Shown here in pieces: positions 24,038 to 34,366 of a stretch of 64,000 nt of DNA. A model generated the notes under the pieces. The model ran no database searches. It had not been told where the DNA came from and saw nothing but the letters and a program-made list of their open reading frames with translations. Position numbers and translations under genes: made by a program. The DNA comes from DIGJ01 sp031553075 (GTDB lineage Bacteria; Bacillota; Clostridia; Lachnospirales; Lachnospiraceae): contig JAVBLX010000087.1 of the NCBI GenBank assembly GCA_031553075.1, forward strand, positions 1-64,000, in the 5' to 3' direction. Each line of letters starts with the position of its first letter. The first letter of the stretch is position 1.

Positions 24038-26706
24038 TGCTTTCCACTCTTCACTTCATAGCACACCCCACTTGGCATTTGTATGACTGCCTCTGTGTTA
24101 CATGGAATCTCTACATCTAATATAAACTTGCCGTGTTCTCTCTTCCATTCACAGGAAATCATCCCATACATGCTCCTATGACTTCCTTTTGCCCAGCTTA
24201 AGCTCTTATCTGGTTCTGGACAAATTCGAATTCTTTGATATCCTGGTGCATCTTTGCGAATTCCTACAATTCGTCGATGCATAAAATCACTGACACATCC
24301 AAATGCATAATGACAATAAGATGTAATGCTAACTTTTCCATTTGGCTTAATGGCATCCCAATTTTCCCATATCGTCGTTGCTCCCCGCCGAATTTCATAA
24401 AGCCAAGAAGGGCATTGCTCCTGATACAGCAGCATATAAGCCATATCCGTCATTCCATACTCCATCAAGGTATCTAAAAGTACTGGCGTTGTCAAAAAGC
24501 CTGTATCCAAACAGTTTCCATTTTCTTTTATCAGCTGTCGCAGCCTTGTACATGCACCAGCAACCTGTGGTTTTGGAATTAATCCTAACCAAAGTGCACA
24601 AACATAACATCCTTGTGTATCCATCGCCATTACGCCATTTTCATCTACATATGTTTCTGCAAATGCTTCTTTGATTCGCTGATAAAGTTTTGTATAGTGT
24701 TTTTCATCTTCTTGATAATTCAATATTCCTGAAATCTCCACCATCAGCTGTATTTCGTACGCATAATACATTGCCGCAAAAATGGGCTCTGTTTTTTTCT
24801 GTATAGTCAAATCTTTTCCTTTGTAACTCGGCACATACCAATCGCCAAATTGAAAACCTGTGTTCCACAAGTATTTTTGATTCTCAATTTCACGAGGTGT
24901 TTTCTTCTTCTTTTTTGAAAAGTTTATTGATACCTTTGTCTCTGCCTCATTCGTAACATAAGCTAGCCAACGGTTCATCACTTCATAATTCTGATTCAGT
25001 ATTTCCGTATCTTGATACATCTGGTACATAACATAAGGCACAATAATACAACAGTCAGACCATCCAGCAGAATTCGTTCCATGAAACATCCCTTCCAGTA
25101 TTTTTTGATAAGACGCAGTATACGGTATGATTGGCGGAATTTGTCCATCTGCTCGCTGTTCTGCCTTTACACTTTGCATCCATCTTCGTAAAAATGCATC
25201 CATATCCTGATGATATGCTGCCGTCGGCGCATAGATTTGAATATCTCCTGTCCATCCCGCCTTTTCCCGCTGCGGACAATCGGTTGGAATGGAAATCATA
25301 TTGGCATACTGTGACCAGCGACTATTGTGATACAATTGGTTCAGATCCTCATTACTGCAAGAAAAAGCGCCCAATTCTTCCATATCTGTGCTAATTGCTA
25401 TCCCCACAAAATTTGACGGATTAACCTCTTTTAATCCACTTACTTTTACATAGCGAAATCCATGAAAGGTAAACCTAGGTTGAAAGCATTCTTTTTCTGC
25501 TCCACTACATACAAAAACATCTTTTTGGTCCTTATTAACACCCATAATGTTACTAAAGAAATTCCCTTTCTTATTTAACATTTCCGCATGTTCTAATGTA
25601 ATTGTCGTCCCTGCTTCTTCCGTTAAATAAACACGTACATATCCGGCAAAATTCTGCCCAAAATCCAAAACATGCTCTCCTTTTGGATTTTGAATTAACA
25701 CTGGGTAAAATTCGCGAATTTCCTTCACACCACCACCAATTTGTGGCATTAGCTGTTCATATCCATATTCCTTTGTAAGAACCTTCTGCCAACATTCGTT
25801 TTCCTGATAATCTGTCGTGCTATACCCTTTTGTCTTATATGCTAATTGCATATCCTGTTTTTCTCCAATAAACAAATCAGAATACCGGATATATCCCTGA
25901 TCCATCCAGTGAAATGCGTCATCGGAAATAATTTCTTCTGTTTCCCCATCTTCGTACTCCACCTGGATTTGCATTAAAAATCCTCTGGCATTTCCATACT
26001 GATAACATTCTCCGCCCATCCCACAGCGACCGCCCCACCAGCCATCCGCTAGCATAATGCCACATGCATTTTCGCCTGATTGCAGTACATGGGTGATATC
26101 ATAAATCTGATAATACAGGCATTTGTCATAAGCAGAATATTCAGGTGATAGCAGGCTTTCATTTAACGTTTTTCCATTCATTTGCAATTCATACAGCCCA
26201 TGTGCAGTTGCATACACCCTAGCCTTATATACAGCCTTTTTTAATGAAAATGTTTTCCGCAAGAATGTGATTGGCATCATGCGCTGCTCTGGCTCTCCCT
26301 TTGGTTTTGCTGAAAGAACCGCGGCGGCAGCAACCGAAATTGGTTTTTCATACCCAATTCCACCATTGCTTGGTTCAACCCATTTTGCATGCCACTCGCA
26401 AATCGTGCCTTCAAATCTTGCTTCTTCGCATGCTTCTTCACCGTGATTATCCCAAACGGTTATTTTCCAGCAATACTCTTTTTCTGGCTCTGTTATAAAA
26501 TCATTTGGTTTATATCCAACGGATTGTGATGTTTGTATTTTTCCAGAATCATAAAGTAGCTTATCCCCATCATAGATACAAAAATGCATAGCTTCCTGTA
26601 TCACTTCTGGCTCCTGACTATGTAATATCCAAGAAAAAACAGGAGTTCCAGTCACACCCTTAGGCGCATCTTCATAATTACATCTTAGTTTACTTAGTTT
26701 TAGCAT
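24016..26706 (-). CDS. GH78 alpha-L-rhamnosidase (A)
   Basis: 896 residues from the ATG at 26706, chosen because GGAGAGGAG precedes it and the protein then aligns end to end with its paralogue at 54786-57473; an upstream ATG at 26742 is less likely. The catalytic (alpha/alpha)6 region has TDCPQREKAGWTGD (about residues 475-488) and GATTIWENWD, the acidic residues expected of GH78. N-terminal beta-sandwich domains precede it. It removes terminal alpha-L-rhamnose. No signal peptide, so it acts in the cytoplasm on imported glycosides. It overlaps the upstream GPH transporter gene by 17 bp. Confidence 0.9.
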   Translation of the reverse strand: MLKLSKLRCNYEDAPKGVTGTPVFSWILHSQEPEVIQEAMHFCIYDGDKLLYDSGKIQTSQSVGYKPNDFITEPEKEYCWKITVWDNHGEEACEEARFEGTICEWHAKWVEPSNGGIGYEKPISVAAAAVLSAKPKGEPEQRMMPITFLRKTFSLKKAVYKARVYATAHGLYELQMNGKTLNESLLSPEYSAYDKCLYYQIYDITHVLQSGENACGIMLADGWWGGRCGMGGECYQYGNARGFLMQIQVEYEDGETEEIISDDAFHWMDQGYIRYSDLFIGEKQDMQLAYKTKGYSTTDYQENECWQKVLTKEYGYEQLMPQIGGGVKEIREFYPVLIQNPKGEHVLDFGQNFAGYVRVYLTEEAGTTITLEHAEMLNKKGNFFSNIMGVNKDQKDVFVCSGAEKECFQPRFTFHGFRYVKVSGLKEVNPSNFVGIAISTDMEELGAFSCSNEDLNQLYHNSRWSQYANMISIPTDCPQREKAGWTGDIQIYAPTAAYHQDMDAFLRRWMQSVKAEQRADGQIPPIIPYTASYQKILEGMFHGTNSAGWSDCCIIVPYVMYQMYQDTEILNQNYEVMNRWLAYVTNEAETKVSINFSKKKKKTPREIENQKYLWNTGFQFGDWYVPSYKGKDLTIQKKTEPIFAAMYYAYEIQLMVEISGILNYQEDEKHYTKLYQRIKEAFAETYVDENGVMAMDTQGCYVCALWLGLIPKPQVAGACTRLRQLIKENGNCLDTGFLTTPVLLDTLMEYGMTDMAYMLLYQEQCPSWLYEIRRGATTIWENWDAIKPNGKVSITSYCHYAFGCVSDFMHRRIVGIRKDAPGYQRIRICPEPDKSLSWAKGSHRSMYGMISCEWKREHGKFILDVEIPCNTEAVIQMPSGVCYEVKSGKHHFSEVQ

Positions 26707-28048
26707 ACTCATGTCTCCTCTCCATTTCCACCATCTGCTCATCCAATTTATCTTTTGTCAACGGATATTTAAAACCAATTACCAGTATTGCAAGCAATGT
26801 AAAAATCGCTGGAATATAGGTAGAAAATGCAACTAGCACTTGATTCACCGCTGCTGACTGTACTTTTGCTGCCGCATCAAAGCCAACAATTGCTAAAAAA
26901 TATCCTGGAATTGAACCGCCAATTCCCATTGCAAACTTACTGGTAAAACTGCTGAGCGAAGCGACTGCTCCTTCTGCACGCTGTCCAGTTGCAATTTCCA
27001 CATAATCGGTATTATCTGCTTGAATGCCATACAACTGAGACATCATGACACCTGAGCCAAATGCTGCTAAAGCAGTTGACAGCATCAGTACTGGTATATT
27101 TGTCACATTAGTGAGCCTTAACAACGGAGCCAGCATGGTAAATGCTAAACCGATAATATATGTACGCTTCTTCCCTGATTTTTTTGCTAAAATTGCAGAA
27201 ACTGCCAGCCCAGGAAACATCAGGAATATTGACACAATAGATATTAAACTCATTACTTGAAGGTCTCCCAACACATAGGTAAAAAAGTACGCATTTACTG
27301 CACCTGATACGCTTGTTCCAATCGTATTAATAATAGTTCCAATAAAAATCACCACAACAGGTTTTAAGGTCAGTATTTTAAGTAAATCTTTAACCTTATA
27401 ACCTTGTTCTTTACTTGCCTTTACCCTTTCTTTGACTCCCAGCGCTCCCGTCAAAGAAAATACTAGAATGACAACGACTGCACAAGTAATTAATTTTACA
27501 TAACCTTCACTTTCAGAAGCATTACCAATTACAATCGGTGCTATTATCCCTACAGAAATACCACCTATCATATAAAAAGCACCTTTAATGGTACTCAAAG
27601 AAACACGCTCTTTCATATCCACGGTCATAACCGGAAGCAAGCTGTTCAACGAGATATCCATAACTGGAAAAAGCACTCCTAATAATAAATAGGAAATATA
27701 TGCAATTCCCAGTTTGAACGTCGGTGCCCAAAGTGGCCCAAACCAAAGTAAAAGATAGTTCAATGCACACAAAATACTACCTATTATTAAGGTAACACGA
27801 AATTTACCAAACTTTGTAGTTGGAAAACGATCTAGTAAAAATCCAACAAACGGATCATTTACTGCATCCACAATCCTTGTAATTAAGAAAAGCGTAGCAC
27901 AGGCGGCAGGATTAAGCCCCACAACATTTGTGTAGAAAATAAGTAAAAATGAACTCACTAGCATCATAACAGGAACATTACCTAAATTTGCAATTGCAAA
28001 TGCGGACTTCTCTACAAATCCTAATTTTTGATTTTCTTTCCTCATCAT
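26690..28048 (-). CDS. GPH-family sugar:cation symporter (A)
   Basis: About 452 residues with 12 predicted membrane segments. Family features are the N-terminal FYTNVVGLNPAACATLFLI and RIVDAVNDPFVGFLLDRF (motif 1 loop between helices 2 and 3). GPH transporters import glycosides, pentosides or hexuronides with Na+ or H+. The start is the ATG at 28048 or the next codon, right after AGGAGAGG; the upstream ATG at 28063 lies ahead of that site. It is the first gene of a two-gene operon with GH78, implying import of a rhamnoside that is then cut inside the cell. Confidence 0.85.
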   Translation of the reverse strand: MMRKENQKLGFVEKSAFAIANLGNVPVMMLVSSFLLIFYTNVVGLNPAACATLFLITRIVDAVNDPFVGFLLDRFPTTKFGKFRVTLIIGSILCALNYLLLWFGPLWAPTFKLGIAYISYLLLGVLFPVMDISLNSLLPVMTVDMKERVSLSTIKGAFYMIGGISVGIIAPIVIGNASESEGYVKLITCAVVVILVFSLTGALGVKERVKASKEQGYKVKDLLKILTLKPVVVIFIGTIINTIGTSVSGAVNAYFFTYVLGDLQVMSLISIVSIFLMFPGLAVSAILAKKSGKKRTYIIGLAFTMLAPLLRLTNVTNIPVLMLSTALAAFGSGVMMSQLYGIQADNTDYVEIATGQRAEGAVASLSSFTSKFAMGIGGSIPGYFLAIVGFDAAAKVQSAAVNQVLVAFSTYIPAIFTLLAILVIGFKYPLTKDKLDEQMVEMERRHEYAKTK

Positions 28049-28151
28049 ACCTCTCCTTTTCACATGTTACATTGTATCCATAAATCAAGTCTCTCATTAA
28101 TTCGTCTAACCAATTTTAATATATTCAAACACAAAAAAACATTCTTAAACT

Positions 28152-28287
28152 TATCAATATATATCAATAAATTATCATATATTGTGTTGCAAATATTTTC
28201 CACTCAATTGACTTGTTAAGATATTTATATTAAACTCAAAGAAGAAATACTTTTGTAATCTCATCAATCTATATCATTAAATTATTA
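28152..28287. promoter_or_regulatory. Paired AT-rich direct repeats and promoter between transporter and AraC gene
   Basis: A 26-bp sequence at 28152-28177 recurs at 28262-28287 with about 22 matches; starts are 110 bp apart. The second copy overlaps the regulator's start region. A promoter candidate for the regulator is TTGACT at 28208-28213 with TAAACT at 28231-28236 (17-bp spacer). Low base complexity weakens the repeat call. Confidence 0.35.
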
Positions 28288-28301
28288 TGAAAGGAATTGA
28301 T

Positions 28302-29291
28302 ATGTTCGATCAGATACATTTTATTGAAGAAAGGCTCTCAGTCCCAATTACAGAACATAATTATGCCCAAATGGTTGAGCATTACTATGGTAAGTATTAT
28401 TCACAAGACACTTCTATGGATGTTGAAAATGGTTTCGCCATGAATGGGGTTTTTTATGTTGATGGTAAATTGTTTACCTGTCCTTATCACCCCAAATCAC
28501 CCTATTCTTCTGAGCATTTGTTTTATATCCAGGCCTTTTCTATCTTAGAGGCCGGAGCACATTACTTTACTCGTCGTTCAAATCTTAATTCGTATTTATT
28601 ACTTTTTACGTTAGAGGGTGAAGGTATCCTGGAATATGAAGGAAAAACATATTCCCTCTCTCAAGGTATGGGCTTTTTCATTGATTGTAGGAAAACGCAT
28701 TTTTATAAAACAGTCGGTGTGCAATGGAAACATGCAGATCTTCATATAGACGGAGGATATATAAATCTATATCTTGAAAAATTTAGCGACGATAACAATT
28801 ATGTGTTTCATTTTAATAATAACGTATTATCCCTGCTTGAAGAATTAGTTACAATTAATGACGAACTTAGTCCCTTTCGTGACCTGATTGTTTCCAGTAA
28901 GCTGGATTCGTTCTTGTGTGTTTTACTATCTGAATCAAAAGCTTATAAAAATACGCTTGAAAAGTTTCCCGACGACATTCGTTATCTTGTACGCTATATG
29001 GAAAATAATTATATGCAACATCTGACTCTTGATTTTTTGTCTGATTTTTCTGGAATCAGTATTCCGCATCTAATTCGACTGTTTAATACATACATTGGAT
29101 GTACTCCAAAAGAATATATCATTCAGCTGCAACTTGAAAATGCCAAAAAGTTGCTCGTTAACTCGACTTTTCCAGCAAACAAAATTGGGGCACTGGTCGG
29201 CATCGAAAATGAAAGTTATTTTGGATATTTGTTCAAAAAAAGAAGTGGAATGTCTCCAGGTGAATATCGAAAAACCTTTTCTAATACCTAA
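28302..29291 (+). CDS. Cupin-AraC transcriptional regulator (A)
   Basis: 329 residues from the ATG at 28302, which follows AAAGGAATTGAT; an ATG at 28287 lacks a site. The N-terminal half is an AraC-type cupin (TLEGEGILEYEGKTYSL; GMGFFIDCRKTHFYKT). The C-terminal half carries two helix-turn-helix units, LTLDFLSDFSGISIPHLIRL and ANKIGALVGIENESYFGYLF, and ends in the family's MSPGEYRK signature. It is divergent from the GPH-GH78 operon and probably activates it when a glycoside-derived sugar binds the cupin. Confidence 0.85.
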   Translation: MFDQIHFIEERLSVPITEHNYAQMVEHYYGKYYSQDTSMDVENGFAMNGVFYVDGKLFTCPYHPKSPYSSEHLFYIQAFSILEAGAHYFTRRSNLNSYLLLFTLEGEGILEYEGKTYSLSQGMGFFIDCRKTHFYKTVGVQWKHADLHIDGGYINLYLEKFSDDNNYVFHFNNNVLSLLEELVTINDELSPFRDLIVSSKLDSFLCVLLSESKAYKNTLEKFPDDIRYLVRYMENNYMQHLTLDFLSDFSGISIPHLIRLFNTYIGCTPKEYIIQLQLENAKKLLVNSTFPANKIGALVGIENESYFGYLFKKRSGMSPGEYRKTFSNT

Positions 29292-29326
29292 TTTGTCACT
29301 TCACTCCGATTTTGACTACAAAAATT

Positions 29327-29355
29327 GCCCAGCTGATTTCACAAATCAACTGGGC
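29327..29355. terminator. Bidirectional terminator between AraC gene and GH3 operon
   Basis: GCCCAGCTGATTT at 29327-29339 pairs with AAATCAACTGGGC at 29343-29355, one wobble, 3-nt loop. On the minus strand it is followed by AATTTTTG, so it best serves the long GH operon ending at 29507. Confidence 0.75.
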
Positions 29356-29393
29356 TTAGTCTCTCAATGACACTAGTACATCGAAGATTAAAT

Positions 29394-29506
29394 AGCTCAT
29401 GCTTATTTAATACCGTTTGCAAAAGCATCTTTTTCTTTACGTTTTCTGTATCCATTCCTTGAATAAAAGTAACTTCCTCACTGTAAACCGAATAAGTTTT
29501 ACTCCA
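29394..29506 (-). pseudogene. Remnant of a YitT-type C-terminus
   Basis: Directly after the GH3 stop the minus strand reads VYSEEVTFIQGMDTENVKKK and MLLQTVLNKHEL, then loses frame. The last 65 bp (29398-29462) match 63936-64000 with three differences. There the frame stays open and resembles the DUF2179 domain of YitT-family membrane proteins. This copy is a fragment without a start. Confidence 0.65.
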
Positions 29507-31909
29507 TTACTCATAGCAAACTTCCTGAAAAGCCTTGTCAATATTTTTAAGTGCCGTCTCCCGTTCCGCTTCGGTAGCAAAATAGGAAGAAAGTGCCGGC
29601 CACACATGAACAAATGGGGTACTCTTCATAAGCACTAGCACCGAGCCGAAAGTCTCCTGCATATCAAGACCCGGAATATACGTTTCCAGTATCTTCATGG
29701 TCACTGGATTGGCAATGATCTCTCCGATGGCGGTATCCATGGAAACGCCATAGGGATTATATCCTCTCACCCGTAAAGGTGCTTCTAAAATGATGTCTCT
29801 GGCTGAGGTGCCAATCAATATCTTGAACATCCCCGGCTCAACCGTCCATTCTTTCCGACCATCATCGTAAGCCGCAAAATCCTCCTTTGTCAGTGTCAGC
29901 ATCACAGTTTTTTCCTCGCCCGGCTCAAGATACACCTTCTGGAACGCTTTGAGCGCCTTGTAAGGTTTTATCAACGTTGATTTTTCATCATGCAGATAAA
30001 GCTGAACCACCTGACTGCCGGCACGGTCTCCGTTATTCTTTACCTTCACACTGATTGGAAGTACAGACTGCTGGTCATAAGTAAAGCTTTCCGGCACTGA
30101 CAAATCGCTGAAACCAAACTGTGTATAGGACAGACCATAGCCAAATGGGAATAAGGGCTCTATCTTTTTTTCGTCATAATAGCGGTATCCTACATACAGT
30201 CCTTCGCCATAGATTACTTTTTTGTTTTCACCAGGGAAATTTATGGCTGTTGGTGTATCACTGTAATGGCGCGGCCAGCTGAGTGGCAGACGACCAGCTG
30301 GTTCGGCATCGCCAAACAATACATCTATCCCGGCTTTTCCACCTGCCATTCCCGGCAGATACAGACACAGTACGGCCGCCACCTCATCGATTATGTCAGC
30401 AAGCTCTACTGGGGTGCTGGTATTCAGTAACAGTACCACCGGCTTACCGGCCTTCTTGGCGGCAGCTATAGCCTGTTCCAGGATAGCAGCATCATCCGGT
30501 TCCATTTTCATATCAGGACGATCGCTACCCTCTTGCCCATTGCTGCCTACCGTAACGAATACAACATCGGTACCGGAAGTAATCTCCACATACCATACCT
30601 TATCAGAACCCAGTTTCTTTTCAGCTTCATCATACAGCTGTGTTACCAGCGTAGTTGCCACCTCGGCACTGCCGGCTCCGCTGGCGACCAGATGCTTGCT
30701 CCGTGAACCGAAGAAGGTAACCCCGCTATCCTTGGTAAGCGGAAGTATACCATCATTCTTAAGCAAAGTAATACCTTCACAGGCAGCTTTATAGGTAGCC
30801 GCAAAGGAATGGGCAGTATCTACTGCAGTGTATTTTTTGCCCTTCATAACCGGCATTTCCAGTAACAATTCGAGGAAGCGCCTTGCACTTTCATCAATTG
30901 TTTCCATGGACAGCACACCATTTTTAACGGCCTCTGTCAGCATTCCGATTGCCCGGGGTCCGGGCATGGTGAGATTGGTACCGTTCTTCATGCCCTCGAC
31001 ACGGTCATATACGCCGCCCCAGTCGCACACAGTAACCCCTTCAAATCCCCAGTCGTCCCGCAACACCTCTTTTAGCAGCCACGGATTATGAGAACAAGGA
31101 ATACCGTTGATGCTGTTATAGGCACTCATTACGGTTTTGCATCCACCCTCCTGGACACAGGCACGAAAACCTGGCAGGTATAACTCATACAGAGCACGGG
31201 TGGGGATGATCTCATTCACGCTCATCCGATCCGTTTCCTGATTGTTGGCAGCGAAGTGCTTGACACTGGCAATCACACCGGTGTCCTGCACGCCCTTCAC
31301 ATAGTTCGGTGCCAGCTTGGAAGTGAGGCAGGGATCCTCGGAATATCCTTCAAATAAACGGCCATTACGGGGATCACGGTGGAGGTTTACATTGGGACTG
31401 CCCAGCATCACATCAACGCCATAAGTACTAAACTCACGCCCCAGTACCTCGCCGCAGTCATAAACTGCCTCCGGATTCCAGGTAGCACCCAGCAACATTC
31501 CCGGAGGGAAACAACCAACCGTATTCTGATCCGGCAATAGCCGAGAGGACGACTCCATAAATGCCTGGGCGAACTTCTGCTCCTCGGGGGTCATTTTTTC
31601 GGGCTCAGTCATGGCATTAAGCGTCAAAAAGCCTTCCGGGATACCGGCACCCATCGTCTGGTCGGCTCCATTTGGATCATAGCTATCGCCTTTTACCTTG
31701 ATTTCGGCCTGTATGGCCGCCTCTATAGTCATCTGCATTGTATTGAAGCCGGTACCGCCATCCAGCCAGCAGCTCTTTGGAATACCATACTTTTCAAATT
31801 CTCTGGTGAAAAACATACTTTGACCTGTAAGCAACAGCAGTTTTTCCTCCAGTGTCATCTCGGCTAAAATGCCACTAATTGATGTCTTGTCTTTTAATTG
31901 TGTTGACAT
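29507..31909 (-). CDS. GH3 beta-glycosidase (A)
   Basis: 800 residues from the ATG at 31909 (AAAGGAG 8-9 nt upstream; the ATG at 31927 precedes that site). The TIM-barrel domain has KHFAANNQETDR and the nucleophile motif GVTVCDWGG, where the common SDW is CDW. The alpha/beta sandwich contains VVLLLNTSTPVEL. The C-terminal fibronectin-III-like domain begins about residue 655 (GSQVVQLYLHD). Likely a beta-glucosidase or beta-xylosidase. No signal peptide, so cytoplasmic. It is the last gene of the long operon and a paralogue of the preceding gene. Confidence 0.9.
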   Translation of the reverse strand: MSTQLKDKTSISGILAEMTLEEKLLLLTGQSMFFTREFEKYGIPKSCWLDGGTGFNTMQMTIEAAIQAEIKVKGDSYDPNGADQTMGAGIPEGFLTLNAMTEPEKMTPEEQKFAQAFMESSSRLLPDQNTVGCFPPGMLLGATWNPEAVYDCGEVLGREFSTYGVDVMLGSPNVNLHRDPRNGRLFEGYSEDPCLTSKLAPNYVKGVQDTGVIASVKHFAANNQETDRMSVNEIIPTRALYELYLPGFRACVQEGGCKTVMSAYNSINGIPCSHNPWLLKEVLRDDWGFEGVTVCDWGGVYDRVEGMKNGTNLTMPGPRAIGMLTEAVKNGVLSMETIDESARRFLELLLEMPVMKGKKYTAVDTAHSFAATYKAACEGITLLKNDGILPLTKDSGVTFFGSRSKHLVASGAGSAEVATTLVTQLYDEAEKKLGSDKVWYVEITSGTDVVFVTVGSNGQEGSDRPDMKMEPDDAAILEQAIAAAKKAGKPVVLLLNTSTPVELADIIDEVAAVLCLYLPGMAGGKAGIDVLFGDAEPAGRLPLSWPRHYSDTPTAINFPGENKKVIYGEGLYVGYRYYDEKKIEPLFPFGYGLSYTQFGFSDLSVPESFTYDQQSVLPISVKVKNNGDRAGSQVVQLYLHDEKSTLIKPYKALKAFQKVYLEPGEEKTVMLTLTKEDFAAYDDGRKEWTVEPGMFKILIGTSARDIILEAPLRVRGYNPYGVSMDTAIGEIIANPVTMKILETYIPGLDMQETFGSVLVLMKSTPFVHVWPALSSYFATEAERETALKNIDKAFQEVCYE

Positions 31910-31941
31910 ATTTATTACTCCTTTCAATTTATATTGGCGAT

Positions 31942-34353
31942 TTACTCACCATAACTAAGCTTATCAAAATCAGCTAAAATATGAGCGTAAATAGCTGCCT
32001 TCTCTTCTTCACTTCCAGCCAGCGTTCCAACCACATTTGTATCCCAAAACTCAGCGAATGTCATTTGAGGTGTATTGTAGGCTAACAGGGAAATTGTCAT
32101 TGCAAAATCCGGACTTGGAATGTCCTTCACAAGCAATTCCATCCATTTTGGTTCTGAAATAATTTTTTTAATGGTCATATCAGGTCGAAACGCATAGGAG
32201 GAGGCACAACGCAATTTCATGGCGGCGGACAGTGCAATATCCCGGCTGGAATTTCCTACCATAACGTTAAACCATCCCGGTTCTATCACCCAAGATGATT
32301 GTGAAACATCGTAGTAAGAAAATGCACCAGATGGCAGTTTAAATTCCACCGTTTTTTCTTCTCCCGGCGCAAGTGCAACCTTAGCAAAAGCCTTCAATTC
32401 CTTTTCCGGTCGTTCCAGCGTGCTCTGCTCATCCTTTAAGTATAGCTGAACTACTTCTTTTCCGTGGCGTTTTCCGGTATTCTTTATTTTTACAGATACT
32501 GACACAAATTCATTGGTTGATAAATCCGCTATTTCCGGTACCGCTAAATCAGAAAATTCAAACGATGTATAGGTAAGACCGAAACCAAATGGGAAAAGGG
32601 GTTCCACTTGTTTTTTGTCATAATACCGATATCCCACATAAATTCCTTCGCCATACATTACTTCCTTGTTTTCACCAGGGAAATTGCCAAATGTTGGGCA
32701 ATCCCGATAATATTTTGGGAAAGTCAGTGGCAGTTTTCCACTGGGGTTGGCATCGCCAAACAAAATATCTGCGGTTGCCTGTCCACCTGCCATCCCCGGG
32801 AAGTACAGGCACAATACTGCATCCAAATCATCCACGAATTCCGTAAGCTCCACTGGTCCGACAACATTTAATAAGGCAATGACCGGTTTGCCCTTCCCCT
32901 TTGCTGCTTTGATTGCGTTACGCATCAGGTCTGCGTCTGCTGCTGAAAGTGACATGCTATTGCGATCGCTGCCTTCACTGCCAAAGGCACTGACTGTGAC
33001 AATAACAGCGTCTGTTTTGTCCGTAATCTCCTCAAATAACACATTATTCTCACCCAGCTTGGTAACGGTGCAGTCAAACGGATTGGTATTGCAATCGGTC
33101 TTTACCTCGGCACTTCCACCACCGCTGGTAATCAAATCCTTGCTGTGTGCACCGTAAAAACTTACATTACTGTCTTTTGAAAGTGGCAGTACACCATTAT
33201 TCTTCAATAAAGTAATCCCTTCCACAGCCGCCAGATATGCCCCCTTCATCGAATGCACCGGATCAATTTGGGTATATTTACGTCCTTTCATAACCGGCAT
33301 CTCTAGCAGAACACTCAAATAATGCTGGACGCTTTGATCCACAGATTCCATACTTATTCTGCCATCTTCCACCGCTTCTATCAGCATTGCAATGGAACGA
33401 GGTCCTGGCATGGTTAGGTCATTTCCGGCAGCCAAGGCTTCCACACGGTCATACACTGCACCCCAGTCAGACACCACAAAGCCTTCAAATCCCCATTCCC
33501 CCCGCAAAATTTTTTTCAAAAGAAATGGATTCTGGGCACATGGCGTTCCATTAATTGCGTTATATGCCGACATGAGCGTTTTGCAGCCGCCTTCCTGCAC
33601 ACAGGCACGAAATCCCGGGAGGTAAAGCTCACGCAAAGCGCGCTCCTGAATCAGCTCGTTTACTCCCATTCGATCCGTTTCCTGATTGTTTGCCGCAAAA
33701 TGCTTTACGTTAGCGATAGTACCGGTTTCTTGAATTCCTTTTACAAATGCCGGTGCAAGTTCTGAGATAAGGTGAGGATCCTCGGAATACCCCTCAAACA
33801 AACGTCCATTTCTCGGATCGCGGTGCAAATTTACATTTGGGGTTCCTAGTAGTACATCAATCCCGCAAGCAACCGATTCGCGTCCCAATGCTTCCCCGCA
33901 TTGATATACTGCATCCGGATTCCAGGTAGCACCCAGCAGCATACCCGGAGGGTAGCAGCCCAGCTTGGAAGTGTCCGGCATCTCCTGCGTCAGGCGCATC
34001 CCAATCATTCCCGCTTTTTTTTGGTCCTCTTCACTCATCCCTTCCATATTGCCCATCTGAGCTAACAGCGTCATTGCTGAAAAGTCATTCATCCCCATAA
34101 CATCGTCCGTATACTCTTCTAGCGGAACCACTGGCGCCATTTCTCGTGCTGTCTGGGTTGCAATTTCCATCGTCATCTGCATGGAATTAAATCCGGTGCC
34201 GCCATCAAGAAAAAGTGCTGATGGAATACCATACTCCTCAAAGGCTTTTGATTTGAAAAAAGTTTCTCCAGTCAGTAATTGTAATTTCTCTGTCAGTGAC
34301 ATTTCTGCAATAATTTCAGGAATAGAATGTTTCCCTACAAGTTTTGTTTTCAT
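31942..34353 (-). CDS. GH3 beta-glycosidase (B)
   Basis: 803 residues, same layout as GH3 A: KHFAANNQETDRMG, nucleophile GFVVSDWGAVYDR, sandwich domain with PVIALLNVVGPVEL, and the fibronectin-III-like tail starting HGKEVVQLYLKDEQ. The paralogues diverge most in the N-terminal 130 residues, where this one has an extra MNDFSAMTLLAQMG region near the active-site entrance, suggesting different specificity. No signal peptide. It has an AGGAGG site and lies 32 bp upstream of GH3 A's start and 13 bp after the epimerase stop. Confidence 0.9.
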   Translation of the reverse strand: MKTKLVGKHSIPEIIAEMSLTEKLQLLTGETFFKSKAFEEYGIPSALFLDGGTGFNSMQMTMEIATQTAREMAPVVPLEEYTDDVMGMNDFSAMTLLAQMGNMEGMSEEDQKKAGMIGMRLTQEMPDTSKLGCYPPGMLLGATWNPDAVYQCGEALGRESVACGIDVLLGTPNVNLHRDPRNGRLFEGYSEDPHLISELAPAFVKGIQETGTIANVKHFAANNQETDRMGVNELIQERALRELYLPGFRACVQEGGCKTLMSAYNAINGTPCAQNPFLLKKILRGEWGFEGFVVSDWGAVYDRVEALAAGNDLTMPGPRSIAMLIEAVEDGRISMESVDQSVQHYLSVLLEMPVMKGRKYTQIDPVHSMKGAYLAAVEGITLLKNNGVLPLSKDSNVSFYGAHSKDLITSGGGSAEVKTDCNTNPFDCTVTKLGENNVLFEEITDKTDAVIVTVSAFGSEGSDRNSMSLSAADADLMRNAIKAAKGKGKPVIALLNVVGPVELTEFVDDLDAVLCLYFPGMAGGQATADILFGDANPSGKLPLTFPKYYRDCPTFGNFPGENKEVMYGEGIYVGYRYYDKKQVEPLFPFGFGLTYTSFEFSDLAVPEIADLSTNEFVSVSVKIKNTGKRHGKEVVQLYLKDEQSTLERPEKELKAFAKVALAPGEEKTVEFKLPSGAFSYYDVSQSSWVIEPGWFNVMVGNSSRDIALSAAMKLRCASSYAFRPDMTIKKIISEPKWMELLVKDIPSPDFAMTISLLAYNTPQMTFAEFWDTNVVGTLAGSEEEKAAIYAHILADFDKLSYGE

Positions 34354-34366
34354 TTTCGTCTTCCTC

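Noticed and set aside
24016..29291. An ABC importer for the rhamnoside module
   Set aside because: No binding protein or permease genes are present; the only transporters found in the island are GPH symporters.
30393..30794. A 133-codon plus-strand frame inside GH3 A
   Set aside because: It is the antisense shadow of a conserved coding sequence and has no start signal of its own. The same applies to long antisense frames in the other glycosidases.
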